A DNA stretch of 64,000 nucleotides. Source: Myxococcales bacterium. Lineage in GTDB: Bacteria; Myxococcota_A; Polyangia; Polyangiales; Polyangiaceae. Shown one piece after another: positions 46,034 to 57,790 of this stretch. Each line of letters starts with the position of its first letter. The stretch's first letter is position 1. The stretch spans positions 1 to 64,000 of the forward strand of contig JANXLV010000162.1 of assembly GCA_025355005.1 (NCBI GenBank), given 5' to 3'. Both the position numbers and the translations under genes were made by a program. Under the pieces are notes generated by a model. It was not told the DNA's origin and did no database searches. It saw only the letters and a list, made by a program, of their open reading frames with translations.

Positions 46034-47647
46034 GTGAAGACGTGGAGCGCACCCGTGGCTGAGGAGACCTTGCGATTCAACACCGGGCAGGTGGTCGCCG
46101 GGAAGTACATGATCGAGCGCCAGATCGGCGCGGGCGGTATGGGCATCGTCGCGGTCGCCACGCACCTCACGCTCGGTCAGCGCGTCGCCATCAAGTTCCT
46201 CAACAAGGACGCGATGGAGAGCCCCGACATCATCGCCCGCTTCGAGCGCGAGGCGAAGGCCTGCGTCCAGCTGAAGAGCGAGCACGTCGCGCGTGTGATC
46301 GACGTGGGCACGATGGAGCACGGCGCGCCCTTCATGGTGATGGAGTACCTGGAAGGCAAGGACCTCTCGAGCCTGCTCGAGGAGGGCCAGTCACTGCCGC
46401 CCGGCATCGCCGTGGACTACTTGCTCCAGGCGTGCGAGGCCATCGCAGAGGCGCATCGCCTCGGCATCGTCCACCGCGACCTGAAGCCCGCGAACCTCTT
46501 CCTGACGCAGCGGGTCGATGGCAGGGCGCTCATCAAGGTCCTGGATTTCGGCATCTCCAAGGTCCAGGCAGAGAGCATCCAGGACACCAAGCTCACCAGC
46601 ACCACCGCCATCATCGGCTCGCCCAGCTACATGTCCCCGGAGCAGCTGCGCGCCTCGCGCGACGTGGATCAGCGCGGCGACATCTGGTCGCTCGGCGTCA
46701 TCCTGTTCGAGCTGCTGACCAACACGCTCCCGTTCATCTCCACGAACGTGATGGAGCTCTGCATGAAGGTGGCGACCGAGCCCGTGCCCCGCGCCGAGAC
46801 GCGCCGCGCCGATCTGCCGACCATTCTCTGTGACGTCGTTGCTCGCTGCCTGGAGAAGGATCCGGCGCAGCGCTTCCAGAGCGTGTCGGAGCTCGTGCTT
46901 GCGCTGGAGCCCTATCAGGACGAAGAGCTGTCCACGACCGCGGAGCGCATCCGCCGCGTGCAGGGCGGCGTGCCGATCCCGTTGCCGTCCTATCCGTCTT
47001 CCAATCCCTCCAATCCCTTCCAGCCGGGTCGTGGCACCACGCCCCTGGGTGGCATTGGCCCGGGCGGCCCAGGCGCAATGAGCCCCGGCGCGATGCCGTC
47101 CGCGGGTTCGTCCGCGCGCGTGCAGGTTCATGGCGGAACCAGCGTGTCGTGGGGCAAGACCGAGGCAAGCATCCCTCCGCCCGCGCCGAAGCGCACCTCA
47201 CCATTCGTGTGGATCGCGATCGCAGGCATCGCCGTTCTCTTCGTCGGTGGAGGCAGCGCGGCTGGCGCGGTGCTTTACGTGCGTCACAAGGCCGCCGCGT
47301 CGCAGCCGGAGCTCCTGCCGCGCGATCGCACGAACCTCCCGCCGATGGCTGGAAGCGGCGTGCCGCCTGTGCAGCCGGGCTCCATTCCGGCCGTGAATCC
47401 GATGCCCGATGATCGTGCTTCACTCACGCAGCCCGCCGTCACCACGAATGGGACTGGTAGCGGGACGGCGAATGGTCCCTCGGTCTCGAAGGGCGACCCG
47501 AGCGCCTCGATCGTTTCGACCTCACCGATCGCGAACGGCGCTGGGACTGCTGGGAAGCGACCGGCCGGTGGTGGCGGTGGCAAGACCGGCAAGGGCGTGG
47601 GCACAGGCACGGGCACAGGCGACGTGCTCCCGGATGCTCGCAAGTAG
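46034..47647 (+). CDS. Transmembrane Ser/Thr protein kinase (triad 3)
   Basis: 537 residues from GTG 46034 (MKTWSAPVAEE); GTG 46055 is an alternative. Kinase domain about 16-280: GAGGMGIVAV, Lys in VAIKFL, HRDLKPANLFL, DFGISK, SPEQLRASRDVDQR. Close in sequence to the kinases of triads 1 and 2 (all have EHVAR(V)xDVG and PxM(V/L)MEYLEGxDL). One membrane helix about 389-414, then a Gly/Thr/Pro-rich tail ending in GTGTGD. TCTGAT just before the start may be the -10. The next gene starts 33 nt downstream and has its own -10. Confidence 0.92.
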   Translation: MKTWSAPVAEETLRFNTGQVVAGKYMIERQIGAGGMGIVAVATHLTLGQRVAIKFLNKDAMESPDIIARFEREAKACVQLKSEHVARVIDVGTMEHGAPFMVMEYLEGKDLSSLLEEGQSLPPGIAVDYLLQACEAIAEAHRLGIVHRDLKPANLFLTQRVDGRALIKVLDFGISKVQAESIQDTKLTSTTAIIGSPSYMSPEQLRASRDVDQRGDIWSLGVILFELLTNTLPFISTNVMELCMKVATEPVPRAETRRADLPTILCDVVARCLEKDPAQRFQSVSELVLALEPYQDEELSTTAERIRRVQGGVPIPLPSYPSSNPSNPFQPGRGTTPLGGIGPGGPGAMSPGAMPSAGSSARVQVHGGTSVSWGKTEASIPPPAPKRTSPFVWIAIAGIAVLFVGGGSAAGAVLYVRHKAAASQPELLPRDRTNLPPMAGSGVPPVQPGSIPAVNPMPDDRASLTQPAVTTNGTGSGTANGPSVSKGDPSASIVSTSPIANGAGTAGKRPAGGGGGKTGKGVGTGTGTGDVLPDARK

Positions 47648-47668
47648 CGCTGGGGGGGATCGATCGTC

Positions 47669-47674
47669 TACCCT
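47669..47674 (+). promoter_or_regulatory. -10 TACCCT, 6 nt before ATG of triad-3 PEGA gene
   Basis: TACCCT, CCGAGG, ATG. An internal promoter would allow this gene and the lipoprotein to be made without the kinase. Confidence 0.5.
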
Positions 47675-47680
47675 CCGAGG

Positions 47681-48709
47681 ATGAGGCTGCGGATGAAGCG
47701 TTTCTCATTTGTGTCGTCCGCGGTCTTGTTGGCGATCGCTTCGCAGAGCTCTCTTGCTCGGGCGGACGCTTCTGGTGCTGCCGCCGCCGAGGCGCTCTAC
47801 GAAGAAGGCAAGAAGCTCGAGACCAAGGGCGACTTCGCTTCGGCTTGTCCGAAGTTCGCGGCTAGCCAGCAGCTGGATCCCGCCGCCGGCACGCTGCTGC
47901 ACCTCGCCAACTGCTACGAGAAGACGAACAAGAACGCGAGCGCATGGGCCACGTACCTGGACGCGGCCTCTGCGGCCCACGCGCAGAACCGCGCGGAGTG
48001 GGAGAAGGCGGCGCGCGGCAAGGCTGCGGCGCTGGAGCCCAAGCTCTCGCGCGTGTCGATCATCGTCGCGGACCCCGTCGCTGGCGAGACCGTGAAGCGC
48101 GATGATCTGGAGGTCGCGACCGCTTCCTACAGCGTGCCGATCCCGCTCGACGCGGGCCAGCACACGTTCACGGCCGAGGCGCCGAAGAAGGTCGCGTTCA
48201 AGACCACCGTGACCGTCAGCGGAGATGGTCAGAAGCTCGAGGTGAAGGTCCCGAAGCTCGAGGACGCGCCCGTTGCAGTCGCACCGCTGGAGACCAAGCC
48301 GCCTCCGACGACCACCGCAACCGCCGCTGGCGCTCCCGCGAAGGCGGAAGATCCTGGCTCCGGGCGAAGGATCATCGGCTACACGCTCGGCGCTGTCGGC
48401 ATCGTCGGCCTTGGCGTCGGTGGAGTGACCGGCCTCATGGCCATGGGCGCCAACAACGACGCAAAGAAGCTTTGTCCGAGCTCGCCGTGCGCGGACAAGG
48501 CCGGCGTCGACGACAACGACAAGGCGAAGTCGCTCGGCACCGTGTCGACCATCGGTTTCATCGCGGGCGGTGTCCTGCTTGCGGGTGGCGTGGTGCTGGT
48601 GCTCACGGCTCCGTCGTCACAGGAGAAGAAGACCGCGGTGTCCGACGTGAAGGTGTCACCCACCTTCGGCCCCACGTACTCGGGTCTCTCGATGGGTGGC
48701 TCGTTCTGA
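47681..48709 (+). CDS. Signal-peptide TPR/PEGA-like protein with membrane hairpin (triad 3)
   Basis: 342 residues. Signal peptide about 1-30 (ARADASG). TPR-like helices (EALYEEGKKLETKGDFASAC, LLHLANCYEKTNKNASAW), PEGA-like domain (about 125-190), Pro/Thr linker, then two membrane segments with LCPSSPC (CX4C) between them and GPTYSGLSMGGSF at the end. Strongly alike the triad-2 protein along its length. Its stop shares one base with the lipoprotein start. Confidence 0.83.
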   Translation: MRLRMKRFSFVSSAVLLAIASQSSLARADASGAAAAEALYEEGKKLETKGDFASACPKFAASQQLDPAAGTLLHLANCYEKTNKNASAWATYLDAASAAHAQNRAEWEKAARGKAAALEPKLSRVSIIVADPVAGETVKRDDLEVATASYSVPIPLDAGQHTFTAEAPKKVAFKTTVTVSGDGQKLEVKVPKLEDAPVAVAPLETKPPPTTTATAAGAPAKAEDPGSGRRIIGYTLGAVGIVGLGVGGVTGLMAMGANNDAKKLCPSSPCADKAGVDDNDKAKSLGTVSTIGFIAGGVLLAGGVVLVLTAPSSQEKKTAVSDVKVSPTFGPTYSGLSMGGSF

Positions 48710-50052
48710 TGTCGCGGACGCCTCTATTCCACGCCCAAAACCTCCGCGGCTCCCGCGCGCGCGCGGCGCTCGCGATCTGCTCCACGCTGTCGTTGGCCGT
48801 CGGCGCGCTCGCGTGCAACGCGATCATCGGCACGCGCGACGACCTCACCTATGATCCGAACGCCGGCGGCGGCGACGGCTCCGCGGGCAACGCTGACGGA
48901 AACGTGGTCGGTCAGAAGGACGGCGGCAACGGCGCGCAGGACGGAGCAGGCGGACAGGACGGAGGCATGGTGACCTGCCCCGGTATCGACGTCCTCACGA
49001 GCCTCGCCAACTGCGGCGCGTGCGCCCACGACTGCACCGGCGGTGCGTGCGTGGCCGGCATCTGCACGCTGAGTGACAAGGCGCAGGCGGGCATCGGGGG
49101 GCTCGACGTGTCCGGCACGGACGTCTACGCCGCGGCGGGCGACGGCACCCTGGGTCGCTGCGCAAAGAACGGATGCCTGGGCGCCGGCCTCACGTTCGTC
49201 GTGAGCTCCAACGAGCTCGAGCTCGAGCGCGTGCACGTGGTCGGAGGCAACGTCCTCTTCTCCAACTACTACGACAACTCCACGTTCCCCACGGGCATCT
49301 ACCAGGTCACGCCCAGCGTGGATGCGGGGGTCACTCGCCTCACGCCGCTGGGACTCACCAACGTGGATGAGTTCAACGTCTTCGCGGATGCAGGCACGCT
49401 CTTCTTCGGCACCGCCAGCGATCCAGGCAAGGGCTTCTATTCCTGCAAGCTGGGCAACTGCGACGCGGGCACGTCGATCGAGAGCGCCGTCCAGGCGTAC
49501 GACTCGCTCTTCTTGCCGAACGGCGCGTTCGTGTGGTCTACGGACACCGGCATCCACTACTGCGCGTCACCACCGAACTGCGCCGCCAACACCGTCATCT
49601 TCGACGGCGACAAGACCAACGGCGGCTGGGTCTCCGCGCTCGCGTACGACGCCTCGAACGACACGCTCTTCCTCACGACCGCGCACTACCTGCCGGACAA
49701 GTATCCCGACAAGCTGCAGAGCTGCCCGGCGAAGAACGTGGCGTGCGTTCCGACCACGTACATCGGCGGACTGCGGGACCCGCGCGGCGTGGTGGCGGGC
49801 AGCGGCGTCGTCTACTGGACGGAGGCCGGCACCACGACTGGCAAGTTCCCGGATGGCGGCGTCCCCATGGACGGAACGATCAACAGATGCACCGTGAAGA
49901 ACGGCTCATGCACTGGCGGCGCGCAAGTGATCGCGAAGGGCCTCTCCGCGCCGAACCGCATCACGATGGATGCGCAGAGCATCTACTGGACGAACGAAGG
50001 GCTCGTCTTCAACTTCGGAACGTACGGGCAGCTACAGAAAGCGCCACGCTGA
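48709..50052 (+). CDS. Cys-rich propeller-like lipoprotein (triad 3)
   Basis: 447 residues. Lipobox ALAC followed by NAIIG, as in triads 1 and 2. Gly/Asp linker, then NCGACAHDCTGGACVAGIC, a small Cys-rich module frequent in myxobacterial surface proteins. The remaining about 320 residues show repeated four-stranded units with DVYAA, VYWTEAG and IYWTNEG, like YWTD-type propeller blades, each with Cys pairs. Surface sensor or adhesion role inferred. Aconitase follows after 43 bp with its own promoter. Confidence 0.8.
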   Translation: MSRTPLFHAQNLRGSRARAALAICSTLSLAVGALACNAIIGTRDDLTYDPNAGGGDGSAGNADGNVVGQKDGGNGAQDGAGGQDGGMVTCPGIDVLTSLANCGACAHDCTGGACVAGICTLSDKAQAGIGGLDVSGTDVYAAAGDGTLGRCAKNGCLGAGLTFVVSSNELELERVHVVGGNVLFSNYYDNSTFPTGIYQVTPSVDAGVTRLTPLGLTNVDEFNVFADAGTLFFGTASDPGKGFYSCKLGNCDAGTSIESAVQAYDSLFLPNGAFVWSTDTGIHYCASPPNCAANTVIFDGDKTNGGWVSALAYDASNDTLFLTTAHYLPDKYPDKLQSCPAKNVACVPTTYIGGLRDPRGVVAGSGVVYWTEAGTTTGKFPDGGVPMDGTINRCTVKNGSCTGGAQVIAKGLSAPNRITMDAQSIYWTNEGLVFNFGTYGQLQKAPR

Positions 50053-50082
50053 TCGGGTCTGGATGCCGGGCGCCCAAGGCGC

Positions 50083-50088
50083 TACACC
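50083..50088 (+). promoter_or_regulatory. -10-like TACACC, 7 nt before ATG of acnA
   Basis: TACACC, then CTTCGGC, then ATG 50096. Weaker than the other sites because the last T is C. Confidence 0.3.
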
Positions 50089-50095
50089 CTTCGGC

Positions 50096-52828
50096 ATGAC
50101 CACATCGACGACGGTCGACTCCTTCAGCAGCCGCGCGACGCTCGACGTCGGGGGCCGCGCGTACACGATCTACGGGCTCTCCGCCGTGGCGAAGGTGGTG
50201 CCGGAGATCGCGCGCCTTCCCTTCTCGCTGCGCATCCTGCTCGAGAATCTTCTCCGCACAGAAGACGGCGTGAGCGTGACGAAGGACGACATCCTGGCGC
50301 TCGCACGATGGAACCCCAAGGGCACGCCCGACCGGGAGATCGCCTTCTCGCCGGGTCGCGTACTGCTGCAGGACTTCACGGGCGTGCCTTGCGTGGTCGA
50401 CCTGGCGGCCATGCGCGACGCCATGAAGGCGCTCGGCGGCGATCCGCGCAAGATCGAGCCGCTGCAACCCGTGGAGCTCGTGATCGATCACTCCGTGCAG
50501 GTGGATGTGTACGGCTCGAAGGAGGCGCTCGCGAAGAACGGCGCGCTGGAGATGAGCCGCAACGCGGAGCGCTATCGCTTCCTGAAATGGGGACAGAGCG
50601 CGTTCGAGAGCGTGAAGGCAGTGCCGCCCGACACCGGCATCGTCCATCAGGTGAACGTGGAGCTGCTCGCGCGCGTGGTGATGACGGACAAGAGCGGCAT
50701 GCACGCATACCCGGACACTGTCGTCGGTACGGACTCGCACACCACGATGGTGAACGGACTTGGCGTCTTGGGCTGGGGTGTTGGCGGCATCGAGGCAGAG
50801 GCCGCGATGCTGGGCCAGCCCGCGAGCATGCTCATCCCGGAGGTGATCGGCGTGCGGCTCACCGGCAAGCTGCGCGAAGGAGCCACCGCCACGGACCTCG
50901 TCCTCACGCTCACGCAGGCGCTCCGCAAGAAGGGCGTGGTCGGGAAGTTCGTGGAGTACTTCGGTCCCGGCCTTCCAGCGCTCCCGCTCGCAGACCGTCT
51001 GACCATCGCGAACATGGCGCCGGAGTACGGAGCGACGTGCGGCATCTTCCCGATCGACGAAGAGACGCTGCGGTACCTGCGCTTGACTGGGCGCGATGAC
51101 GCGGCCGTCGCGCTCGTTTCAGCCTACGCGAAGGCGCAAGGCCTGTTCCACGATGGCAACCAACAAGATGCAGAATACAGCGATATCGTGGAGCTCGATC
51201 TCTCCACCGTGGAGCCGAGCCTCGCAGGCCCGTCGCGCCCACAGGATCGCGTGAAGCTGTCGGACGTCCGCCATTCGTACGAGGCCGCCCTCTCCGAGAA
51301 CAAGGCGCGACTGGCCGTGGCCGCGGCAGGCGGGAAAAAGAAGTCGCTCGTGCAAGCTCCCGGCGTTCTCTTGGCCGACCCAGACCCGAACGTCACGAAC
51401 GGCAGCGTCGTCATCGCCGCGATCACGAGCTGCACGAACACGTCCAACCCGAGCGTGATGATCGCCGCGGGCCTGGTCGCGAAGAAGGCGACCGACCTTG
51501 GCCTCACCGCGAAGCCTTGGGTCAAGACGAGCCTCGCGCCGGGCTCGCAGGTGGTGACCGAGTACCTCGTCAACGCGGGGCTCCTCGCACCACTGGAGAA
51601 GGCGAACTTCTACCTCGTCGGCTACGGCTGCACCACGTGCATCGGCAACAGCGGCCCCCTGCCCGCCGCGACGTCGAGGTCCATCGCCGACGGCGAGCTC
51701 GTCGTGGCTGCCGTGCTCTCCGGCAACCGCAATTTCGAAGGTCGCGTGCATCCCGAGGTGCGCGCGAACTACCTCGCGTCGCCGCCGCTCGTCGTCGCGT
51801 ACGCGCTTGCGGGCCGCATCGACATCGACCTGGAAGAAGACGCGATCGGCAAGAGCAATGACGGTAAGGACGTGTTCCTCCGCGATCTGTGGCCCACGCA
51901 GCAAGAGATCACGGACACCGTCGCGCGCGCGGTCACGCCGGCGATGTTTCGCCGCGTCTACGCGAACGTGTACCAGGGCGACGACGCCTGGCGCGCGCTC
52001 GTGGCCCCCACGGGCTCGGAGTTCCAGTGGGAAGAGGCCTCCACCTACGTGAAGCACCCGCCGTACTTCGTGGGCCTGAAGCTCGCGCCGGAGCCCATCA
52101 CGGACGTGCGCGACGCGCGCGTGCTCGCCATGCTGGGCGACAGCATCACCACGGACCACATCTCTCCCGCCGGCAACATCATGGTCGATAGCCCTGCGGG
52201 CAAGTACCTGCTCGCGCATGGCGTCAGCCAAGCGGACTTCAACAGCTACGGCTCGCGACGCGGCAACCACGAGGTGATGGTGCGTGGCACCTTCGCGAAC
52301 GTTCGTCTGAGGAACCTGCTCGCACCCGGCACGGAGGGCGGCGTCACGCGCCATTTGCCGAGCGGCGAGTCCACGTCGATCTTCGAGGCGTCGGAGCGCT
52401 ACCTCGCCAGTGGCGTGCCCCTTGTGGTGCTCGCTGGCAAGGAATACGGCTCCGGCAGCTCGCGCGACTGGGCCGCGAAGGGCCCGAAGCTGCTCGGCGT
52501 GCGCGTGGTCATCGCAGAGAGCTACGAGCGGATCCATCGCTCGAACCTGGTGGGCATGGGCATCCTGCCGCTCCAGTATGCAAAAGACGAGAGCGCCAGC
52601 TCCCTCGGACTCACCGGCGAGGAGACCTTCGACGTCGTCGGATTGTCTGACGTACTACATGCATCTGCCAGCGGCCCGCGCACCATCGCCGTCACCGCGA
52701 AGGACGCGACCGGCAAGACCACGAGCTTCAAGACGACGGTACGTATCGACACGGCGACGGAGATCCTTTACTTCGAGAACGGCGGCGTCCTACCGTTCGT
52801 CCTCCGGCAGCTCCGTCAAAGGGCCTGA
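50096..52828 (+). CDS. acnA: Aconitate hydratase A
   Basis: 910 residues, the normal AcnA/IRP length. [4Fe-4S] ligands Cys446 ([12 protein letters not shown]), Cys512 and Cys515 ([13 protein letters not shown]). Domain 4 motifs: [18 protein letters not shown] and [18 protein letters not shown]-terminal [17 protein letters not shown] is also diagnostic. Interconverts citrate and isocitrate in the TCA cycle. The start was set at [10 protein letters not shown]; upstream frame runs into the previous gene. FKBP follows after 35 bp. Confidence 0.96.
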   Translation: MTTSTTVDSFSSRATLDVGGRAYTIYGLSAVAKVVPEIARLPFSLRILLENLLRTEDGVSVTKDDILALARWNPKGTPDREIAFSPGRVLLQDFTGVPCVVDLAAMRDAMKALGGDPRKIEPLQPVELVIDHSVQVDVYGSKEALAKNGALEMSRNAERYRFLKWGQSAFESVKAVPPDTGIVHQVNVELLARVVMTDKSGMHAYPDTVVGTDSHTTMVNGLGVLGWGVGGIEAEAAMLGQPASMLIPEVIGVRLTGKLREGATATDLVLTLTQALRKKGVVGKFVEYFGPGLPALPLADRLTIANMAPEYGATCGIFPIDEETLRYLRLTGRDDAAVALVSAYAKAQGLFHDGNQQDAEYSDIVELDLSTVEPSLAGPSRPQDRVKLSDVRHSYEAALSENKARLAVAAAGGKKKSLVQAPGVLLADPDPNVTNGSVVIAAITSCTNTSNPSVMIAAGLVAKKATDLGLTAKPWVKTSLAPGSQVVTEYLVNAGLLAPLEKANFYLVGYGCTTCIGNSGPLPAATSRSIADGELVVAAVLSGNRNFEGRVHPEVRANYLASPPLVVAYALAGRIDIDLEEDAIGKSNDGKDVFLRDLWPTQQEITDTVARAVTPAMFRRVYANVYQGDDAWRALVAPTGSEFQWEEASTYVKHPPYFVGLKLAPEPITDVRDARVLAMLGDSITTDHISPAGNIMVDSPAGKYLLAHGVSQADFNSYGSRRGNHEVMVRGTFANVRLRNLLAPGTEGGVTRHLPSGESTSIFEASERYLASGVPLVVLAGKEYGSGSSRDWAAKGPKLLGVRVVIAESYERIHRSNLVGMGILPLQYAKDESASSLGLTGEETFDVVGLSDVLHASASGPRTIAVTAKDATGKTTSFKTTVRIDTATEILYFENGGVLPFVLRQLRQRA

Positions 52829-52863
52829 CCGGGAAACCCCACCCCCCGAAAGAGGAGAGCAAC

Positions 52864-53190
52864 ATGAGCGAGCTTCAGATCGAAGACAAGAAGCCGGGCG
52901 AGGGTCCGGAGGCCAAGGCCGGCGACAAGGTCACTGTTCACTACGTGGGCACGCTCACGGACGGCTCGAAGTTCGACAGCTCGCGCGACCGCGGGCAGGG
53001 CTTCGTGTTCAACCTGGGCAAAGGCATGGTCATCAAGGGCTGGGATCAGGGCGTCGCCGGCATGAAGGTCGGCCAGGTGCGCAAGCTGACCATCCCCTCG
53101 GACCTGGCCTACGGTGCAGGCGGCTTCGGCAACATCATCCCACCGAACGCCACCCTGGTCTTCGAAGTCGAGCTCTTGAAGATCGGCTGA
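52864..53190 (+). CDS. FKBP-type peptidyl-prolyl isomerase
   Basis: 108 residues, a single FKBP domain with strong Shine-Dalgarno [57 protein letters not shown]. Active-site aromatics Tyr, Phe and Trp (GWDQG) are present. No signal peptide: cytoplasmic folding catalyst. A possible terminator lies 45-80 nt downstream. Confidence 0.96.
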   Translation: MSELQIEDKKPGEGPEAKAGDKVTVHYVGTLTDGSKFDSSRDRGQGFVFNLGKGMVIKGWDQGVAGMKVGQVRKLTIPSDLAYGAGGFGNIIPPNATLVFEVELLKIG

Positions 53191-53236
53191 CGGCCCTTGG
53201 TTGCACGGCCGGCAAGGATGTTCGCGCCACAGCGCC

Positions 53237-53270
53237 AAGATCGACAAACGCAGGCGATCTTCGCGTTTTA
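53237..53270 (+). terminator. Weak terminator or alternative hairpins after FKBP gene
   Basis: AAGATCG (53237-53243) pairs with CGATCTT (53255-53261), followed after 4 nt by TTTT. A second pair, AAACGC (53246-53251) with GCGTTT (53263-53268), overlaps and excludes the first. Could terminate FKBP transcription. Confidence 0.4.
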
Positions 53271-53294
53271 TTCGGGGTTGGCCTGGCCGGTCGC

Positions 53295-53300
53295 TATACT
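53295..53300 (+). promoter_or_regulatory. -10 TATACT upstream of kinase
   Basis: TATACT ends 14 nt before the ATG at 53315, giving a leader of about 8 nt. Confidence 0.5.
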
Positions 53301-53314
53301 GGCCAGTTGAGGCA

Positions 53315-55261
<1,947 letters not shown>

Positions 55262-55414
55262 GCCGGATATTCCCGTAATTCGTGCTTGATCGGACGCGCA
55301 GATCATTCTGGCGCGGCGCACTTTATTCAAGCCCCCATAAAACTTTTGGCGACACCGGTCGTCAGAGAGTCCGTTGCCGTCGCGATCTCCGCGCGCGCCC
55401 GACCGAGGTCACAA

Positions 55415-56848
55415 ATGATGAAATGGTGGATGCAGCCGCGCGTGCGGCGAGGCCTGGCTTTGTCTGCGATCGTCCTGTCCGCAGGAGGGCTCATCCTTCA
55501 TCGCGCACCCGCCATCGCGCATGGCTCCCTGCCAGTCGGAGGCGGCGCAGCGGTCGTGGGCACCACGCAAGGCGGCTCGTTCTCCGGGCAAGGCGCGCAC
55601 GGCACCATCGCGTTCACGCAGACGCGCGTGCTCGCCGGCACGCCGCAGCATGTCTACGCGGAGATCGACTTCGAGGCCGATCAGGCATCGCAGGCGAAGG
55701 AGCGGGCGCCCGTGTCGCTCGCCGTCGTGCTCGATACGTCCGGCTCCATGAGCGGTGAGAAGATCGACCAGGCGAAGAACGCGGTCTTGAAGCTCATCGC
55801 CAACATGAGGGACGATGATCAGATCGCCTTCATCCGCTACTCGGACACCCATGATGTGGTCCAGCCGCTCGCCCGACTGGGTGACGTGCGCCAGAACCTG
55901 AATCGACGCATCCAGGAGCTCCAGGCGGACGGCGGCACCATGATCGCGCCGGCGCTGGCCGAAGGAAAGCGTGTGCTCGAGGAGGCCAAGAAGGATCGCG
56001 TGCGGCGCATCGTGCTCGCTAGCGACGGCCTCGATGGCACGAAGGCGCAATCGCAGGCGTTCGCGCGGCAGGCATTCGACGAGGGGATCACCGTCAGCTC
56101 GCTCGGCATCGGACTCGACTTCGATGAGGGGTACATGGGCAGCGTGGCCACCTCTGGACACGGTAACTTCGCGTTCGTGAAGGATGGCGCTTCGCTCACG
56201 GGCTTCCTGAACCAGGAGCTCCTCGAGGCCTCGAGCACGACCATCTCGAACAGCCAGGTCACGCTGCATGTGCCGCGCGGCATGCGCTTCTCGGACGCGC
56301 AGGGCGCGGACGCCGTGCAGAACGGCCAGGATGTGACGCTCAAGGTGGGCTCGCTCTTCGCGGGCGACAGCCGCCGCGTGGTGGTGGACTTCGAGGTCGA
56401 CGCGAACGCCGACCAGACATACACGCTGGCCGCAGACGTGGACTGGACTCTGGTGAAGGGCGATCGCCGCGTCTCCGCGAACGACGTCAGGCTCGAGCTC
56501 CGCGGCACCACCGACACGCGCGCGGCGCAGGCGTCGCAGAACGGCGCAGTGTTCGCGAACGCGACCTCGGTGTTTGCATCCAAGCGTCAGCTGGACGCGG
56601 CAGAGGCCTACGCCAAGGGCGACAATGTCCGTGCGCAGACGATCATCGACAACAACGTGCGTGACCTCGCGCTCGCCGCATCGGCTGCGCCGGCCCCGGA
56701 AGCAGCTGCGATGCAGCGCCAGATCGTGAGCTATGCGGCAACCAAGGAGGAGTTCAACCGGGTTGGCGCCGGCTCCGATCGCGGTAAGGCCGCGGCAAAG
56801 TCCGCCGTGTCCAAGGACCTCGGCAACCTGAAGCGAGGCGCGTTCTGA
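55415..56848 (+). CDS. VWA-domain protein with N-terminal membrane anchor
   Basis: 477 residues. GAGG lies before the two adjacent ATGs (MMKWWMQP). N-terminal helix about 11-30 (signal or anchor). VWA domain about 100-275 with the metal-dependent adhesion motif D107-T-S-G-S111 and later ASDGLDGT. A beta-rich region (about 275-390) and helical C-terminus follow. VWA proteins bind protein ligands through a divalent metal. Located between a kinase and membrane proteins; extracytoplasmic. The 153-bp gap upstream contains ATAAAA (55339-55344) as a possible -10. Confidence 0.88.
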   Translation: MMKWWMQPRVRRGLALSAIVLSAGGLILHRAPAIAHGSLPVGGGAAVVGTTQGGSFSGQGAHGTIAFTQTRVLAGTPQHVYAEIDFEADQASQAKERAPVSLAVVLDTSGSMSGEKIDQAKNAVLKLIANMRDDDQIAFIRYSDTHDVVQPLARLGDVRQNLNRRIQELQADGGTMIAPALAEGKRVLEEAKKDRVRRIVLASDGLDGTKAQSQAFARQAFDEGITVSSLGIGLDFDEGYMGSVATSGHGNFAFVKDGASLTGFLNQELLEASSTTISNSQVTLHVPRGMRFSDAQGADAVQNGQDVTLKVGSLFAGDSRRVVVDFEVDANADQTYTLAADVDWTLVKGDRRVSANDVRLELRGTTDTRAAQASQNGAVFANATSVFASKRQLDAAEAYAKGDNVRAQTIIDNNVRDLALAASAAPAPEAAAMQRQIVSYAATKEEFNRVGAGSDRGKAAAKSAVSKDLGNLKRGAF

Positions 56849-56850
56849 TC

Positions 56851-57732
56851 ATGCGGCGCCTGCTCTACGTCCTCGCGGTCGCGGTCGCGTTCTTCGCCCT
56901 TCCCTTCGCGAACCGACAAGGGCCGTTCGTGTCCGTCGCCGCGCTCGTCCTCGCCTCCGTGGGGCTCGCGCTCCTCGCGTCCGCACATGCGAATGCCGTC
57001 TCGGTGGGCACGGGCGCGTTCGCCGCGCTCGGGGCAGGTGTCCTTGGCACCACGTCGCCGGCGGCGGCGGGTGCGGCATTCCTCATGCTGGTCTTCGCGG
57101 AGCGCACCATGCGCGTCCGCGGCAACATCCCCCGTGCGGTGCACGTGCTCCTGACGCTCATCGCGGGCGGCATGTCCGGCGCGATCACGGCGATGTACGT
57201 GAACGCGCAGCCACTGGTGTACGGCGTGGCGTGCGCTACCGCAGCGGTGGTCGCTGGCTTGCCGCTCCTCATCGAGGCGGACCATCCAGTCGCGCACGCG
57301 CTGGATCTGGTGGCGAGCGATCTGCCGGTGGACGTCCGCACGAGCCTCCGCGAAGGCGCCACCATCCTCCGCGAATCGGCGGATATTCCCCTGGATCCCG
57401 AGGTCGAGAAGGATGTGCAGACTACATGGAAGTCATTGCTGAAGCTCGCGCAGGCGCGGGCCAAGGTGGAGACACACACACGCGCGCGCGCAGGCAAGCA
57501 CGTCCAGGGCGTGGTGGCGATGCTCGACAAGCGCATCGCGGAGCACGTCTCGCTGCTCTCGCGCGCCATCACCGCGACCGACACGGCGAACGCCGCGCGC
57601 CTGGGCATGGACGACAGTGCGCTGAAGAGCGTGAAGAGCGCTGGCCTCGCGCTCGAGGCAACCGGCGAGGCCCTGGTCGACATCGACGAAGAGCTAGACG
57701 CCCCGACGAGCGCCCGCGTCGCCGCCAAGTAG
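56851..57732 (+). CDS. Multi-pass membrane protein with helical cytoplasmic tail
   Basis: 293 residues, starting 2 nt after the VWA stop. Five hydrophobic segments in the first about 145 residues (the first may be a signal anchor), then about 150 residues of polar helices including DPEVEKDVQTTWKSLLKLAQ and a Glu/Asp-rich end. No transporter or enzyme motif recognised. Coupling to the VWA gene suggests a membrane partner for it. Function unknown. Confidence 0.7.
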   Translation: MRRLLYVLAVAVAFFALPFANRQGPFVSVAALVLASVGLALLASAHANAVSVGTGAFAALGAGVLGTTSPAAAGAAFLMLVFAERTMRVRGNIPRAVHVLLTLIAGGMSGAITAMYVNAQPLVYGVACATAAVVAGLPLLIEADHPVAHALDLVASDLPVDVRTSLREGATILRESADIPLDPEVEKDVQTTWKSLLKLAQARAKVETHTRARAGKHVQGVVAMLDKRIAEHVSLLSRAITATDTANAARLGMDDSALKSVKSAGLALEATGEALVDIDEELDAPTSARVAAK

Positions 57733-57778
57733 GCGGTTTCCGGAATATCGCGCAAGCGCGACACGGGCAATGTTGAGC

Positions 57779-57784
57779 TAACCT
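57779..57784 (+). promoter_or_regulatory. -10 TAACCT, 6 nt before ATG of channel gene
   Basis: TAACCT, CGCGCC, ATG 57791; leaderless mRNA predicted. Confidence 0.5.
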
Positions 57785-57790
57785 CGCGCC

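Noticed and set aside
49970-50095. Upstream extension of aconitase into the previous gene
   Set aside because: It would overlap the lipoprotein by 83 bp; AcnA proteins start near the chosen methionine.
53201-53314. Upstream extension of the 53315 kinase to 53201
   Set aside because: The extra residues would span the hairpins and the TATACT promoter and lack conservation with other kinase N-termini.
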